DNA of 64,000 bases from Nocardia niwae NBRC 108934 = DSM 45340 (GTDB lineage: Bacteria; Actinomycetota; Actinomycetes; Mycobacteriales; Mycobacteriaceae): assembly GCF_001613465.1 (NCBI RefSeq), contig NZ_BDCK01000016.1, forward strand, positions 330,878 to 394,877, given 5' to 3'. The position numbers were made by a program, and so were the translations under genes. Position 1 is the stretch's first letter. Every line of letters starts with the position of its first letter. The notes below the pieces were generated by a model. That model ran no database searches, was not told the origin of the DNA, and saw nothing but the letters and a program-made list of their open reading frames with translations. This document shows positions 50,789-61,500 of the stretch, piece by piece.

Positions 50789-52510
50789 ATGGGTCGAACG
50801 TTGCGGGTAGACACAGACCTGCTGCGAGCCCTCACCCCGGAACTCGCCGCCATCGCCGATACGGCGCAGGGGGAACTCACACGCCTGAAGCAGAGGCTCG
50901 CCGCGGAGGGCGAGTGCTGGGGTGACGACGAACCGGGCCGGGTCTTCGGCGACAGCTACGAGCCCGCGGCCGAGAAGGGAGTCACCGGCTTCGAGAACCT
51001 GGTCCACAATCTGCGCGGAATGAGCAGCAGCGTCGCGGACAGCGGCGAAGTTCTGCAGGACCAAGACCGGAACCTCGGCTCCCAACTCCGTAACCAGGAC
51101 CCGTTCCGCTCCGATCCGGTCGGAAGCGGTCCGTTCGAGCAGCCGCGATGGCAGAGCCCGGCGCCGTATCGACCCGTCTTCACACCGAACGCCGCCGATT
51201 CGAATCCCGCGCGGAACTCGGCTTCGCCCACCTCGGCGTACGACCCGACCGCTGCGGTGAATAATCCCGCCGCTGCGGCGGACAACCCGACCGCCGCGCA
51301 GGAAAACGAGCAGCCCGGCTACCAACCCGCGTCTAACCCGGCCGCGCCTGGTCGACCGAATCCCGGCGACTACAGTTCGCCCGACGACCCAGGGTTCACC
51401 GGGCAGGAGTCGTACCCGAACGCCAACCCCACGCCATCGGTTCCGGACCCGGCGACGCCGATCGCCAGAGGCTCCGTGCCCGCCGCGCGAACTCCAGCGG
51501 CTGCCGCTCCCACCACCCCTCCGACCGCCGATTCACCCTCGGCGGCGGCCCCCAAACCCGGCGCACCCCAGCCCTCGGTCGGCCAGCGCACACCGGAAAC
51601 ACGGTGGACCAGGCCACCTACCGATTCACCGTGGATGCGCAACACTCCCGGCACGCCGTGGTCGCGCGGCGCCGGCGCTCCGTCGCAGGGCCAGGCATTT
51701 CCGCCGCGCCGCAAAGATCCCCAGCCCGGCGGGGCGAAATCAGGGAAGCCGGGCAAGGACGCGAAAGAGCGCAAGAAGCCGGTACCGGCGAAGGCGAAGC
51801 GCTCCCGGATCCGCACCGACCCGAGCGCGGTGGCCGCCGCACAGGAACTCGCCGCCCGCCACGGTCTCCGGATCACCGGATTCGACACCTCCGGCGTGCG
51901 ACGGCCGACTGTCGACCAGATCGCGGCGGCCATCGACGGCATCCTCGGCAAATACCCCTTCATCGAGCTGGCCGGGATCGAGATCACCGATCTGCGGGAC
52001 GGCGCGGTGTCTCGCGTGGTGTTGGATCGCGCGGACGACGAGGAAAACGAGCAGGTCTCCGGCGGATGGATCCTGCTCGACCGGGTGACGCTGGCGAATC
52101 CGGCGCTGCTGGCCGAAAAGGTCGAGACCGCGGTTCGAGCGGGTGAGCGGGTAGCCGGATCGGCAGAGCGGCCGATGTATTCGACGATCGTGCGCGACCT
52201 CGGCCGGATTCTCGAAGCGGGAACCGCTCCTCGTGTCCGAAGGTCGGCGCACCGATCGCTGCTGATGGAGTACCAGCGCATCAGCGGTCCGTGGGGCCGC
52301 GAGGACACGATGGCCACGATTGTCCGCGGCTACCGGAAGTGGCGCGCCCAGCTGATCCGCGCCTGCTTCCGCGGCGGCCGTTTCGACCCACGAGCGGCAA
52401 TGGCAGAAGCCTTCACCGAAGTCGAATTGCTCGGTGAAGGAGCCAGCGGGCCCGCGAAAGTGCTGCACCGCCTGGTCGTCGAGCATGCGCGCGGGCGGTC
52501 GAGCGCCTGA
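50789..52510 (+). CDS. WXG100-like protein with Pro-rich linker and C-terminal domain; partner of the giant protein
   Basis: A protein of 573 residues in three parts. Residues 1-100 are a helical hairpin of WXG100/ESX type, with WGDDEPGRVFGDSYEP at the turn, so export by a type VII system is plausible. Residues 100-330 are a disordered Pro/Ala/Ser linker. Residues 340-573 form a globular domain (AAAQELAARHGLRITGF ... ILLDRVTLANPALLAEKV ... AEAFTEVELLGEGASGPAKVLHRLVV) that to me resembles zincin-like domains of actinobacterial giant toxins, but where HExxH would be expected it reads RDLGR, so it would be inactive. Its stop overlaps the next ATG (TGATG), so the two are co-translated. Confidence 0.8.
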   Translation: MGRTLRVDTDLLRALTPELAAIADTAQGELTRLKQRLAAEGECWGDDEPGRVFGDSYEPAAEKGVTGFENLVHNLRGMSSSVADSGEVLQDQDRNLGSQLRNQDPFRSDPVGSGPFEQPRWQSPAPYRPVFTPNAADSNPARNSASPTSAYDPTAAVNNPAAAADNPTAAQENEQPGYQPASNPAAPGRPNPGDYSSPDDPGFTGQESYPNANPTPSVPDPATPIARGSVPAARTPAAAAPTTPPTADSPSAAAPKPGAPQPSVGQRTPETRWTRPPTDSPWMRNTPGTPWSRGAGAPSQGQAFPPRRKDPQPGGAKSGKPGKDAKERKKPVPAKAKRSRIRTDPSAVAAAQELAARHGLRITGFDTSGVRRPTVDQIAAAIDGILGKYPFIELAGIEITDLRDGAVSRVVLDRADDEENEQVSGGWILLDRVTLANPALLAEKVETAVRAGERVAGSAERPMYSTIVRDLGRILEAGTAPRVRRSAHRSLLMEYQRISGPWGREDTMATIVRGYRKWRAQLIRACFRGGRFDPRAAMAEAFTEVELLGEGASGPAKVLHRLVVEHARGRSSA

Positions 52511-55500
52511 TGGTGGCCATTCCGGACTATTTCCCCGACTGGCTGACCACCATGGTGCTGGGGCACTTTCCGGAAGGAGATCCGGAGGCGATGCGGCGCA
52601 CCGCCGACGCGTGGTCGGACGCCGCGAACACGCTCCTGCCGGTGCTGCATCGGCTCGAAGCGGCGTTGGAGCAGTTGGACAAGGCGGTCGAGGGCGAGAC
52701 CGGTACGGCGATGCGGGAGCAGTACCGCAAGATCATCGACCAGATCCAGGCGCAGATCGATTTCAACAACGCCATGGCCCGGCAGTTGTACGACAACGCG
52801 ACGGCCATCGAGTACCAGCAATACGTCATCATCGGCATCGCGGGAGCGCTGCTGGCCCAGGTGATCATCGACATGGCTATGCCCCCGCCCGGCAGCATCG
52901 TGAAGGCCGTCGCCGACCGCGCCGAGGCCAGGGCGGGGATGGAACTGGCCAAGCGCGACTTGGTGCTGTCCATGCTGGCCAAGGCAGCGCGGTTCGTCGC
53001 GGAGCACCCACGACTGATGCTTGCCACGAAGGGCGTGTTCTTCGGGACCGCGATCGGCGGCGGTGTCCCGTATGTCGCGCAGCGGGTGCAGATCGCCCAA
53101 GGCCACCGGGAGAAGGTGGATTGGCAGCAGGTCCGGATCGGCGCGGCCGCAGGCGCCGTCGGTGGTCTCGTCGGTGTCGAGGTCGGGCGGCGCATCGCAC
53201 CCGCGGCGATCCGGGCGGGTGGGCGGGTGCTCGGCACCGTGGCCGCCGGCGGCGTGGGCGGTATGGCCGGTGGCCTGGCGGGCGGGCTGACCGCGTGGGG
53301 TCTGACGGGCGGCGAAATGCGGGGCAAAGACCTGGCCACCATGGTGTGGACCGGGTTCGGCTCCGGGCTGGTCGGGTCGGTCGGGGCATCGGTGCGGGCC
53401 GCTCGGGCCGGGGCGTACACCGGTGCACCCGAACCGGTGTCGTCCACGGATCCGGGTTCACCGCCCGATGCCGCGCCGCTGGCCGGAGTCTCCGCGCCCG
53501 GGGACGGTCAGCCGCCCCAGACACAGTCAGCGACCGCCGAACCTGTTTCCACCACCAGTCAGGTGGACGCGCCAGGATCGAGACGATCCGCAGCCGACTT
53601 CGGCGACGGTTCCGCGGATTGGGACATGCCTGATGCGATCAGGGCCGAAGGCGATCAAATCCTCCGCGACCTTTTCAACGATCTTCCGGAGGGTCCCGAG
53701 CGCGACGCGCTCGTCGCGTTCATACGAGGTGACGGCCCGGGACAGCTGCCGGACGGAAGCGGCGGAATCACATCACCCGGGAGCACGCCCGACCCGTCCG
53801 GAGGACCGTCACACCCCTCCTCCCCCGGACGCGGCGGCTCATGGCCTGCCTGGGGCAACACTCCGGCAGCGCGTGCGGGCAGCTCGGTCGCGGTGGCCGC
53901 ACCTCCCGAAGCCGGTCCGGGCACCACGATTCCGTCCCGTCAGTTCCAGATCAGCGATCCTCAGGTGCGGCCGGACCAGCAGGGCATCGATGTGCTCACC
54001 GAAGGGACCGTCACACAGCCGGACATTCCCACCTTCGGCGCCGAAGTCCTCGATGGCAGCAGTACTTACACCGATCCGCTGCTGATCGAGTACGGACCGG
54101 CCGGAGAGATGTACTTGGTGACGCCGGAGCAGACCACCGGTAACGCGTCCCAAGACATCGCGGGACCGATGCTCGAAACGCTGGAAGAGGGAGCGACCAC
54201 CCAGGAGGGACTTCTTCCCGAACTCGATGTCGACGCATCGATTGCCAAGCTGGAAGCGGCACTGGCACAGGACGACGCACCAGCGAGTGCGGATACCACC
54301 GCGCTATCGGTGACGACGCCGAACCAAGCCGGAAACGCCACATCACCGCCTTCGGCTCACACCGGAACGGACAACGTCGTCGCGGGGGACCCACAGCCGG
54401 CTCCGGATGCTCCGCCCGCGGTGTCTGCCGCGATCGATACGCCCGAACCCGGCGCACAGGCCGGTGCAGCGATACCGATGACCGACGCCGCGCCGGCGGG
54501 ATATGCCGCCGCCAGGCCCGAGGCGCACAACCCCGTCGTCGCATCGAACGCGGCGAATGCGGCGGCGAAGACGGCTGTCCCGGCAACGGCAACACCCGCG
54601 GTGGCCGCGGCGACACCGGCGGCCGCGACAACACCGGCGGTCGCGGGGCCCCCGGCCGCCGCGGGACCCCCGGCAACGACAAGCGGCAGCTCGCACACTG
54701 GCGGACCGAAACCACCCGTCGGCCCCACCCCGCCCAGCGGCTCGCAAAACACCGGCCAGCTCGCGGGTCACACTCCGAATGCCCATGGCCCTATGGCACA
54801 CACGAGTGCACAGGCAGCATCGACTTCGGCCACCTCCCAGGTCTTCACCACACCATCGGCCCCTACCGCCGCAGCCGGCCGACCGGGCGACGATGAACCC
54901 GACGCTGATCCAGAAGAGTTCCCCACCCCACCGGGAACCGTCGTGGACGACCCCCGGGAGCACAACGTCCAGAAGGACCCGCGGGAACACAGCGTCTGGC
55001 GAGACCCGCGCGACCATAGCGTTCAGAAGAAACCGGCCGGAGACTACGTCACCATCCCCGGCGTCTCCTACCCGCTGGAGGACGAACCACCCGCCGACGC
55101 GATACCCGTCATCCCGCGCCCACCCGCTCTGACTCCCCTGCCTGTCGATTCCGTCGGCTTGGGCCGCGCCTTCGAGAACCCGGGCGACTCCGACTCGGCG
55201 TCGCCCCGACCTCCGGACATCGTCAATCCTCTGTCGGATCGCCACGTCGCCGCACCGGAAACCGGTCTGGACGCCGGGCTCGACAAACCGCCCGCGTCAC
55301 TCACCATGCCGTCGCGGTATGCCACCGAGCCGAACCCGGAGACCCCCGGGGCTCCGCAGCCACCTGCGCAGCCGCAACTGAACCCGCACTCCCTCGAATA
55401 TCACCAGGACCCCAGCCGCCTGCCCGCCGTAGGCGGAGTTCCGCACCTCCAACCCGTCCCCCGCCCGAGTGGGAAGACGGAGCACAAGCGCCTCATCGCC

Positions 55501-58500
55501 CAGATGGGTGGCGGCGACAAACCCCGGCGACGCAAGAAACAACCCCCGCCCGAGCCAGAGCCGACGCCGACGCCACCCCAGCCGACGCCCGAACCCCCGC
55601 CACCGGTTCCGCGGCCGAAGCCGCGCAAGCGCGTGCAGCCGCCCACACCGCCGGTCCCCGAGCAGCTCGTGGAGCGCGAGGCAGGCGAAGCGACCGGGAC
55701 GGTCGGTGACAAAGGTCAGCACGCCTCGACTACCGCGCGCGACGGCTCCGACCGCAAACGCCGGCAGTCGGGTGTACGTCCAGAACAGTCCGCCGGGCAA
55801 CCGGATCAGCGCTCGCTACTGCAACGGGCGCAACAGGGTGATCCTGAGGCGTTCAGCGAGCTGCGCGAGCAGTACGGACTCGACATCCTCCAGCATGTGC
55901 GCCGGGCACTCGGAGTTTCCGGGTCGCAGTCGACCGAAGACGAGCAATCGGCGCTGACCGCAGGGGCGATCAACGGCACCGTGTTCCGGTTCGCGGAACA
56001 ACAGCGGTGGCCTGTCCCGGCCGGGGAGGATGTGGGTAGCTGGTTGCGTCGCGTCGCAGATGACGCGGTGGTCCAATCCGGCGTCCTCGAGGGAATGCCG
56101 GACACAGCGGCGGGGGAATCGGCCGAACTCGCCGACCTGGGCGAGGTCGCCGCCGACAGCCCCTTGGCCATCGAGTCCAGTCGCCCGGTGGACGCCACCA
56201 CGGACGTGGGCCGTTTCGTCGCCCCGCTCGCCCATGCCCTCGGCGCCGCGAGTGAAGCGGCGATCGGCCCGCCGGTCTTCGACAACGCCGCCTTCGCGAC
56301 CCCAGACGATCGAGTCGGCGAAGCCGAGCAGGATCTGCCCCCGGCCGACAACTCTCCGGAGCTCGAGCAGGGCACCGACCAGGTTGTCGATGCGATGCGG
56401 CAGGCCGCCGAAGCGGTACTGGCGGACTACCACGCCCGATCGGGCCCCGATATTCCAGAGGCGGAGCGACTGACCAACGTCTCGCCCGCCACCCTCGCGG
56501 AGATGCTCCGCGGCGACGACGCCGACGCCACGGCAGCGGTGATCGAGGTGATTCGCCGCGGTGAAGGCAAGATCTTGCGCTGGACCCAGGTGGCCGCCGT
56601 GACGGCGATGCGTCGAGTTCCGGTGAATATGGACGCAGGAGAAGGCAAATCGCTGGTCTTCCTCGCCCATGCCATCCGCGAGGCCATCGAACATGGTGCC
56701 GTGCAAGTCATCACCACCCGTGACAATCTCGCCAACCGGGAAGTCACCAGATACGTCACGGTTCTGGCCGAGTACGGCATCGACGTCGTCCGGATGAACC
56801 CGGACCACGCTCCCAGGCACCCCGAACCCGGCCGACCCACCATCTACATAGGCACCCAGCAGGACGTCGGCTTCGCCGCCTTACGCGACAACTGGGTTCC
56901 CGGCCGCAGCGCGGCGATCGATGAAATCGACGAAGCCCTCATCCACGCCGACACCCAGTACATTCTGTCCGACGGCGCCGACCAGTTCGCCGACCCCGCC
57001 ACCGCGGCCCAGGTGACCGATGCCCGCGACTTTCTCATCGGGGCACTGCGCGACAACAACCTCACCGAAGCGGATTTCGGCCGCACCCCCGGCCAACGCG
57101 GCGGACCAGCGCGTCTCACGGAAGATGGCAGGCAAAAGCTGGAGCAACTGCTCGGTCGTGCGGCTACCGAGGCCGAATTCGTCCGTATCGCCATGGCCGC
57201 CGCCGCACGGTGGGAATACGTGGAGAACGTGCACTATGTCGTGCACAACGACAGGGTGTTCATCATCGACCAGACCACCCACAAAGTCCTCTTCGATCCC
57301 CAGACCTCCTCCGAAAGCCGCTGGAACGGCGGCCTCGCGCAAGCCGTCGAGGCCGAACACGGCTTGCGGATCCGCAACGACCCCGCCAGTTCGAAATCCA
57401 TCACGGCGCAGCAGCTGTTCAGTCGACAGAACTACGACCACGTGACAGGCGCTTCCGGCACCGCCGAAGGTTCCGCCACTCAGCTACAGCAGCGCTACGG
57501 CATGGGAGAGGTCGCCAAGATCGACCGCTTCCACGAATCCCAGCTCATCGTCCACCCGGACAACATCTCCCCGGACGAAGCCTCGAAACTGAAGACCGCC
57601 GCCGCCGATATCAAGATCGTGCAGGAATCCGGCCGCCCGCAGCTGGTCCTGGCCGACCGCAACGATCTCGTCGATCCACTGTCCGCCCTCCTCGACGACC
57701 TCGACGTCGCGCACACCGCCGTCGACGCGAAATGGTTCCTCGACCACGGCACCGACGCGGAGGCCGAACTGCAAAAAATCTTCGACCACGCCGGCGAACA
57801 GGGCAAAGTGCTTGTCATCAACATGCAAGGCGCTCGCGGCGTGGACATCCCGATCTCCGACGCCATCCGCGATCTCGGCGGCCTGCACGTCGTCGTCACG
57901 GGCCGCTCCGCCCGCTCCCACGACATCGACATCCAGGCCGAGAACCGTTCCGCCCGCAACGGCGACCCCGGCAGTGCCCGCTACTACACCTCACCCGAGG
58001 ACGACCTCTACGCCCTGTCACCCCATCCGCTCGTCCAGACTGTCGTCGTCCAATACACCCGAGTCGCCGCCGAGCATCAGACCCAACCCACTCCCGAAAC
58101 CGAGTCTGCGCTCAACCAAGCAGAAGACAGCCTCCGCGCCCTCGTCGACCCGCTTCAGGAATTCGCCGCCCTGTTACACCGGCACACCCATTCATCCACC
58201 GGCCCCACCGCCGACCCGGCCACGCGCGGACCACCTGCCACACCCACCGACCGAAGCGCCCGGCAACCACAACACCCACCGCCTATCGGTTTCCAGCCGC
58301 CCGGCTCGCTGCGGCAAGATGCCGCGGACCCGTCGCCACGTGCGGACGACTCCCCCGCGCCCACCTCCGTCTCGGATGCCGGTACGACGCTCACCCAGGC
58401 CGAATCCGCTGATATCGAGCGGCCGCGGCACGCTCCCGAAGAACAACGCTTCCTCGAGTGGTATCGGGGGCGGCTGGCCGATCGATCAGGGCTGCCCCGC

Positions 58501-61500
58501 CAAAGCCTGGCGGAGTATGTCGAGATGCACCACCTCGAGCTCGATCAGGTGCGGCGATGGCTGACACGGGCGGGGATCGAGGCGAGTAGTCACGCGGAGG
58601 AGCAGATCGGGCAGCTTCCGTGGCCGGGTGACGGCGACAAGACGACGTGGCTATCCGAAATGCGCCGATATCTCGGGGTCACACCGGCAGAGATGGACGC
58701 GCTGGTAGACGCAGTGGAGGGCACCTGGGAGGCAGTCGAGCGCGGGACTCGGGACCTGGCGATCGAGCAGATCAGGGCCTTGCTGCGTCGGGTGCCGTAC
58801 GCCCGGAGAATGTATACGGAGGCGTCATCCTATTATCCGGAGCTACTCACCGACAGCGGCGCTGCCGCATACCCCGAAGGCTATCCGAATATCGGGAGAT
58901 ACATTCGTTCCCTGCGCACCGAATCCGGCCTTTCGGAAGAGGACCTGGCTGCCGCGGTAGGCAAGTCGAGCGGCACGATAAAGAAGTGGGAAATAGGCGA
59001 TATCTGGCCCCCGGCAGCAGCGGTTCAAATCATTGCCGAAGCCTCGCCGTTCTCGCACGATGCCACCTATGACGAACTTGTGGAATGTTTTACATATCTC
59101 CCGAGGGCCGCCCTGACATTCCCCGACCCACGTGCCGTCGCGTCCTTCGGCGAGTACATCCGGTACTTCACCAGCGTGAACCAGATAAAGGACGCGGATG
59201 CTGCGCGCGTTCTCGGACTCACCCGAGTGCATATCGGGCGTCTCAAAAAAGGTGCGGAGATCGACGAATTGGCGATGCTGCGAATCTACCGCGATGTGCT
59301 GCGGGAGCGCGGGGTCGACCGATGGAATGATCTGGGCGAGGCGTGGGGACTCACCTACCGCATGGATCCGGCAGGCGAGACCGTTCCCGACCCGGCCTTC
59401 TTCCCGACAATCCACGATTGGCTGACCGCAGTACGTCTCTACTACGGAATGAGCCGGTCGGACTTCGCCTCGCGGATCGGAATAACGAAGAACACGATCG
59501 CCCGGAGAGAGACACGAACCACACCGAGCGTTGTGGCCCTCCGGCAACTTCGGGACATTCTCGAAGGTCTGGACGAGCAACTGCCGGGAGAGCCCTTCAC
59601 CAATGACACTCTGGTGCGGGCCTTGCAACAATTCTATGCCCGCCGGGACGTGGGAATCGGAGACGAAGAGGACACTCGTCTGGTCTGGGACCTGATAGCG
59701 ACTCGGCCAGGGTCTCCCGAGGAGCGGGAGATTCGAAGCCGGCTTCTGGATAAATATCTCTGGATTGCGGAGGCAGCGCCGCAGTTCTGGACAGTGCCGG
59801 GAGAAGAGTACCAAGATCTCGTCCATCGAGCCATCGAGGCCATCGCGACGGCCACCAGTACCTTTGTTCCCCCTGGCGAATTTGCCCGGGCCGCTATGGC
59901 GAATGCCCGTTGGGCCATGAAGTACAACTACTACAAGCAGATGTATCCGAACTTCGGTTCGAAGGATTTCGAGCTGATCTACACCGTGGATACGTACATC
60001 AGGAATCGAACCGATGTTCCTGGATCGGCCGAACCGGATGACGCCGAGATCAGTGCGGCTCTCGGATTGGATCTCGCCGCCGTCAAGAAGGCGAAGCAGT
60101 GGGCCCAGCTGCGCAAACCGGTATTCCTGGATCAATCGAATCACAGCACCGACGAAACCGACCGAGACGGGAGTGACGATACGTCCCTGGTGGACGTCGT
60201 GGCACCCGACGGCACTCGCTCCTCCTCGGAAGAAGAACTCCTGGACGAGGAGTTTGCGGCGAAGCTGAGACAAGCTCTGCCAGATCTGTCCGAGGCAGCG
60301 CGGCGCGCCGTGCTGCTCTACCTCATAGAGGACATCTCGCTGGCCGAGATGTGCACGAGACTGGGTATCGGGCAGCAATCGGCTCAGGACCTGATAGTGA
60401 AGGCCACCGAGAGCATCCGGCAGCTTTACGTCGCCGAGCGTGATGGTGACTCGACCGATGCCCCGCGCCCGGATCCCGGGCAGCCGGGGCCACCCGCAGA
60501 ACCCACCGGCGACCCCGCGCCGGGACGGGACGACAGGTCTCACAATGATCCGGTAGAGGACCGGTTCGCCCCGATCCGTGCAGCTCTCTCCGATTTCCCG
60601 GACGGGCACATCGATGCCGCCGAAGCAATGTTGGCCGCGCTGCTGTCGACAACTCATGGGCGTACCCAGGTGCGACACGGCCTTTTCGGAGATTCGGGCA
60701 ATCGGTGGGTCGTGGTGGAGGTGATCGAGGAGTTCGACGCGGCGTTCGACGTGGCGTCCGAACCAGCACTACCCGTGCGCGACGTACCCGGCACATCGAC
60801 GGCAGCGGGCCGGCTCACCGAGTTGCTCGACGACAGCGCCGGAGCATGGGGCTACGAGTTGAGTCACCTCGGGCAACACGCCCGCAGCGGACACGGAGGA
60901 CGACGGAAGAGGTGGTTCAAGCTTTTCGAATCTCCCACACAGCATGACCCGTCGACTGTGCTGCCCGATCCGATCGTGCGACTGAGTTTCGCGCGGGAAT
61001 CGGTGGCCCGCGGAGTCGGGACCTCGCGCCATGCCGCCCGGGAGGTGCTGATCGGCGCGGGCTGGCAGGACACCGACCAGATCGAAGACGTGGAACTGTC
61101 GGTGACCGAATTGGTCACCAATGTGCACGTGCACGATGCCGGAGACGCCGAGGTCCGGTACTGGCTGTTCGATGACGTGCTGCGGGTAGAGGTCACCGAC
61201 GAGAGCCGAGGTTTGCCGAAGTGGCAGCCCGAGAGCAACTTCGCCGAACTCGAGCACACCGCACAAAGCAGCCCTGACCAGGGGGCGGACGACTTCGACG
61301 TGGACGGCTTCCTGGACGCCATCGATCTGGACGCACTGATGGCGGGCCGGCGAGAGCCGGGCATGCGCGGCCGCGGCTACGGACTGCTGGACGACATGGC
61401 CGCCGCGTGGGGCGTGGACTTGGCCCGCACCGGGGGCAAGACGATCTGGTTCGAGGTGCAGCGGAACGGCCCACCGGGCACACCCCAGACCGATCCCGGA

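Noticed and set aside
52434..53633. A 399-codon plus-strand frame at the start of the giant gene
   Set aside because: Out of frame with the ATG coupled to the upstream stop; Arg/Gly-rich shadow. The frame from 52510 shows coherent helical protein.
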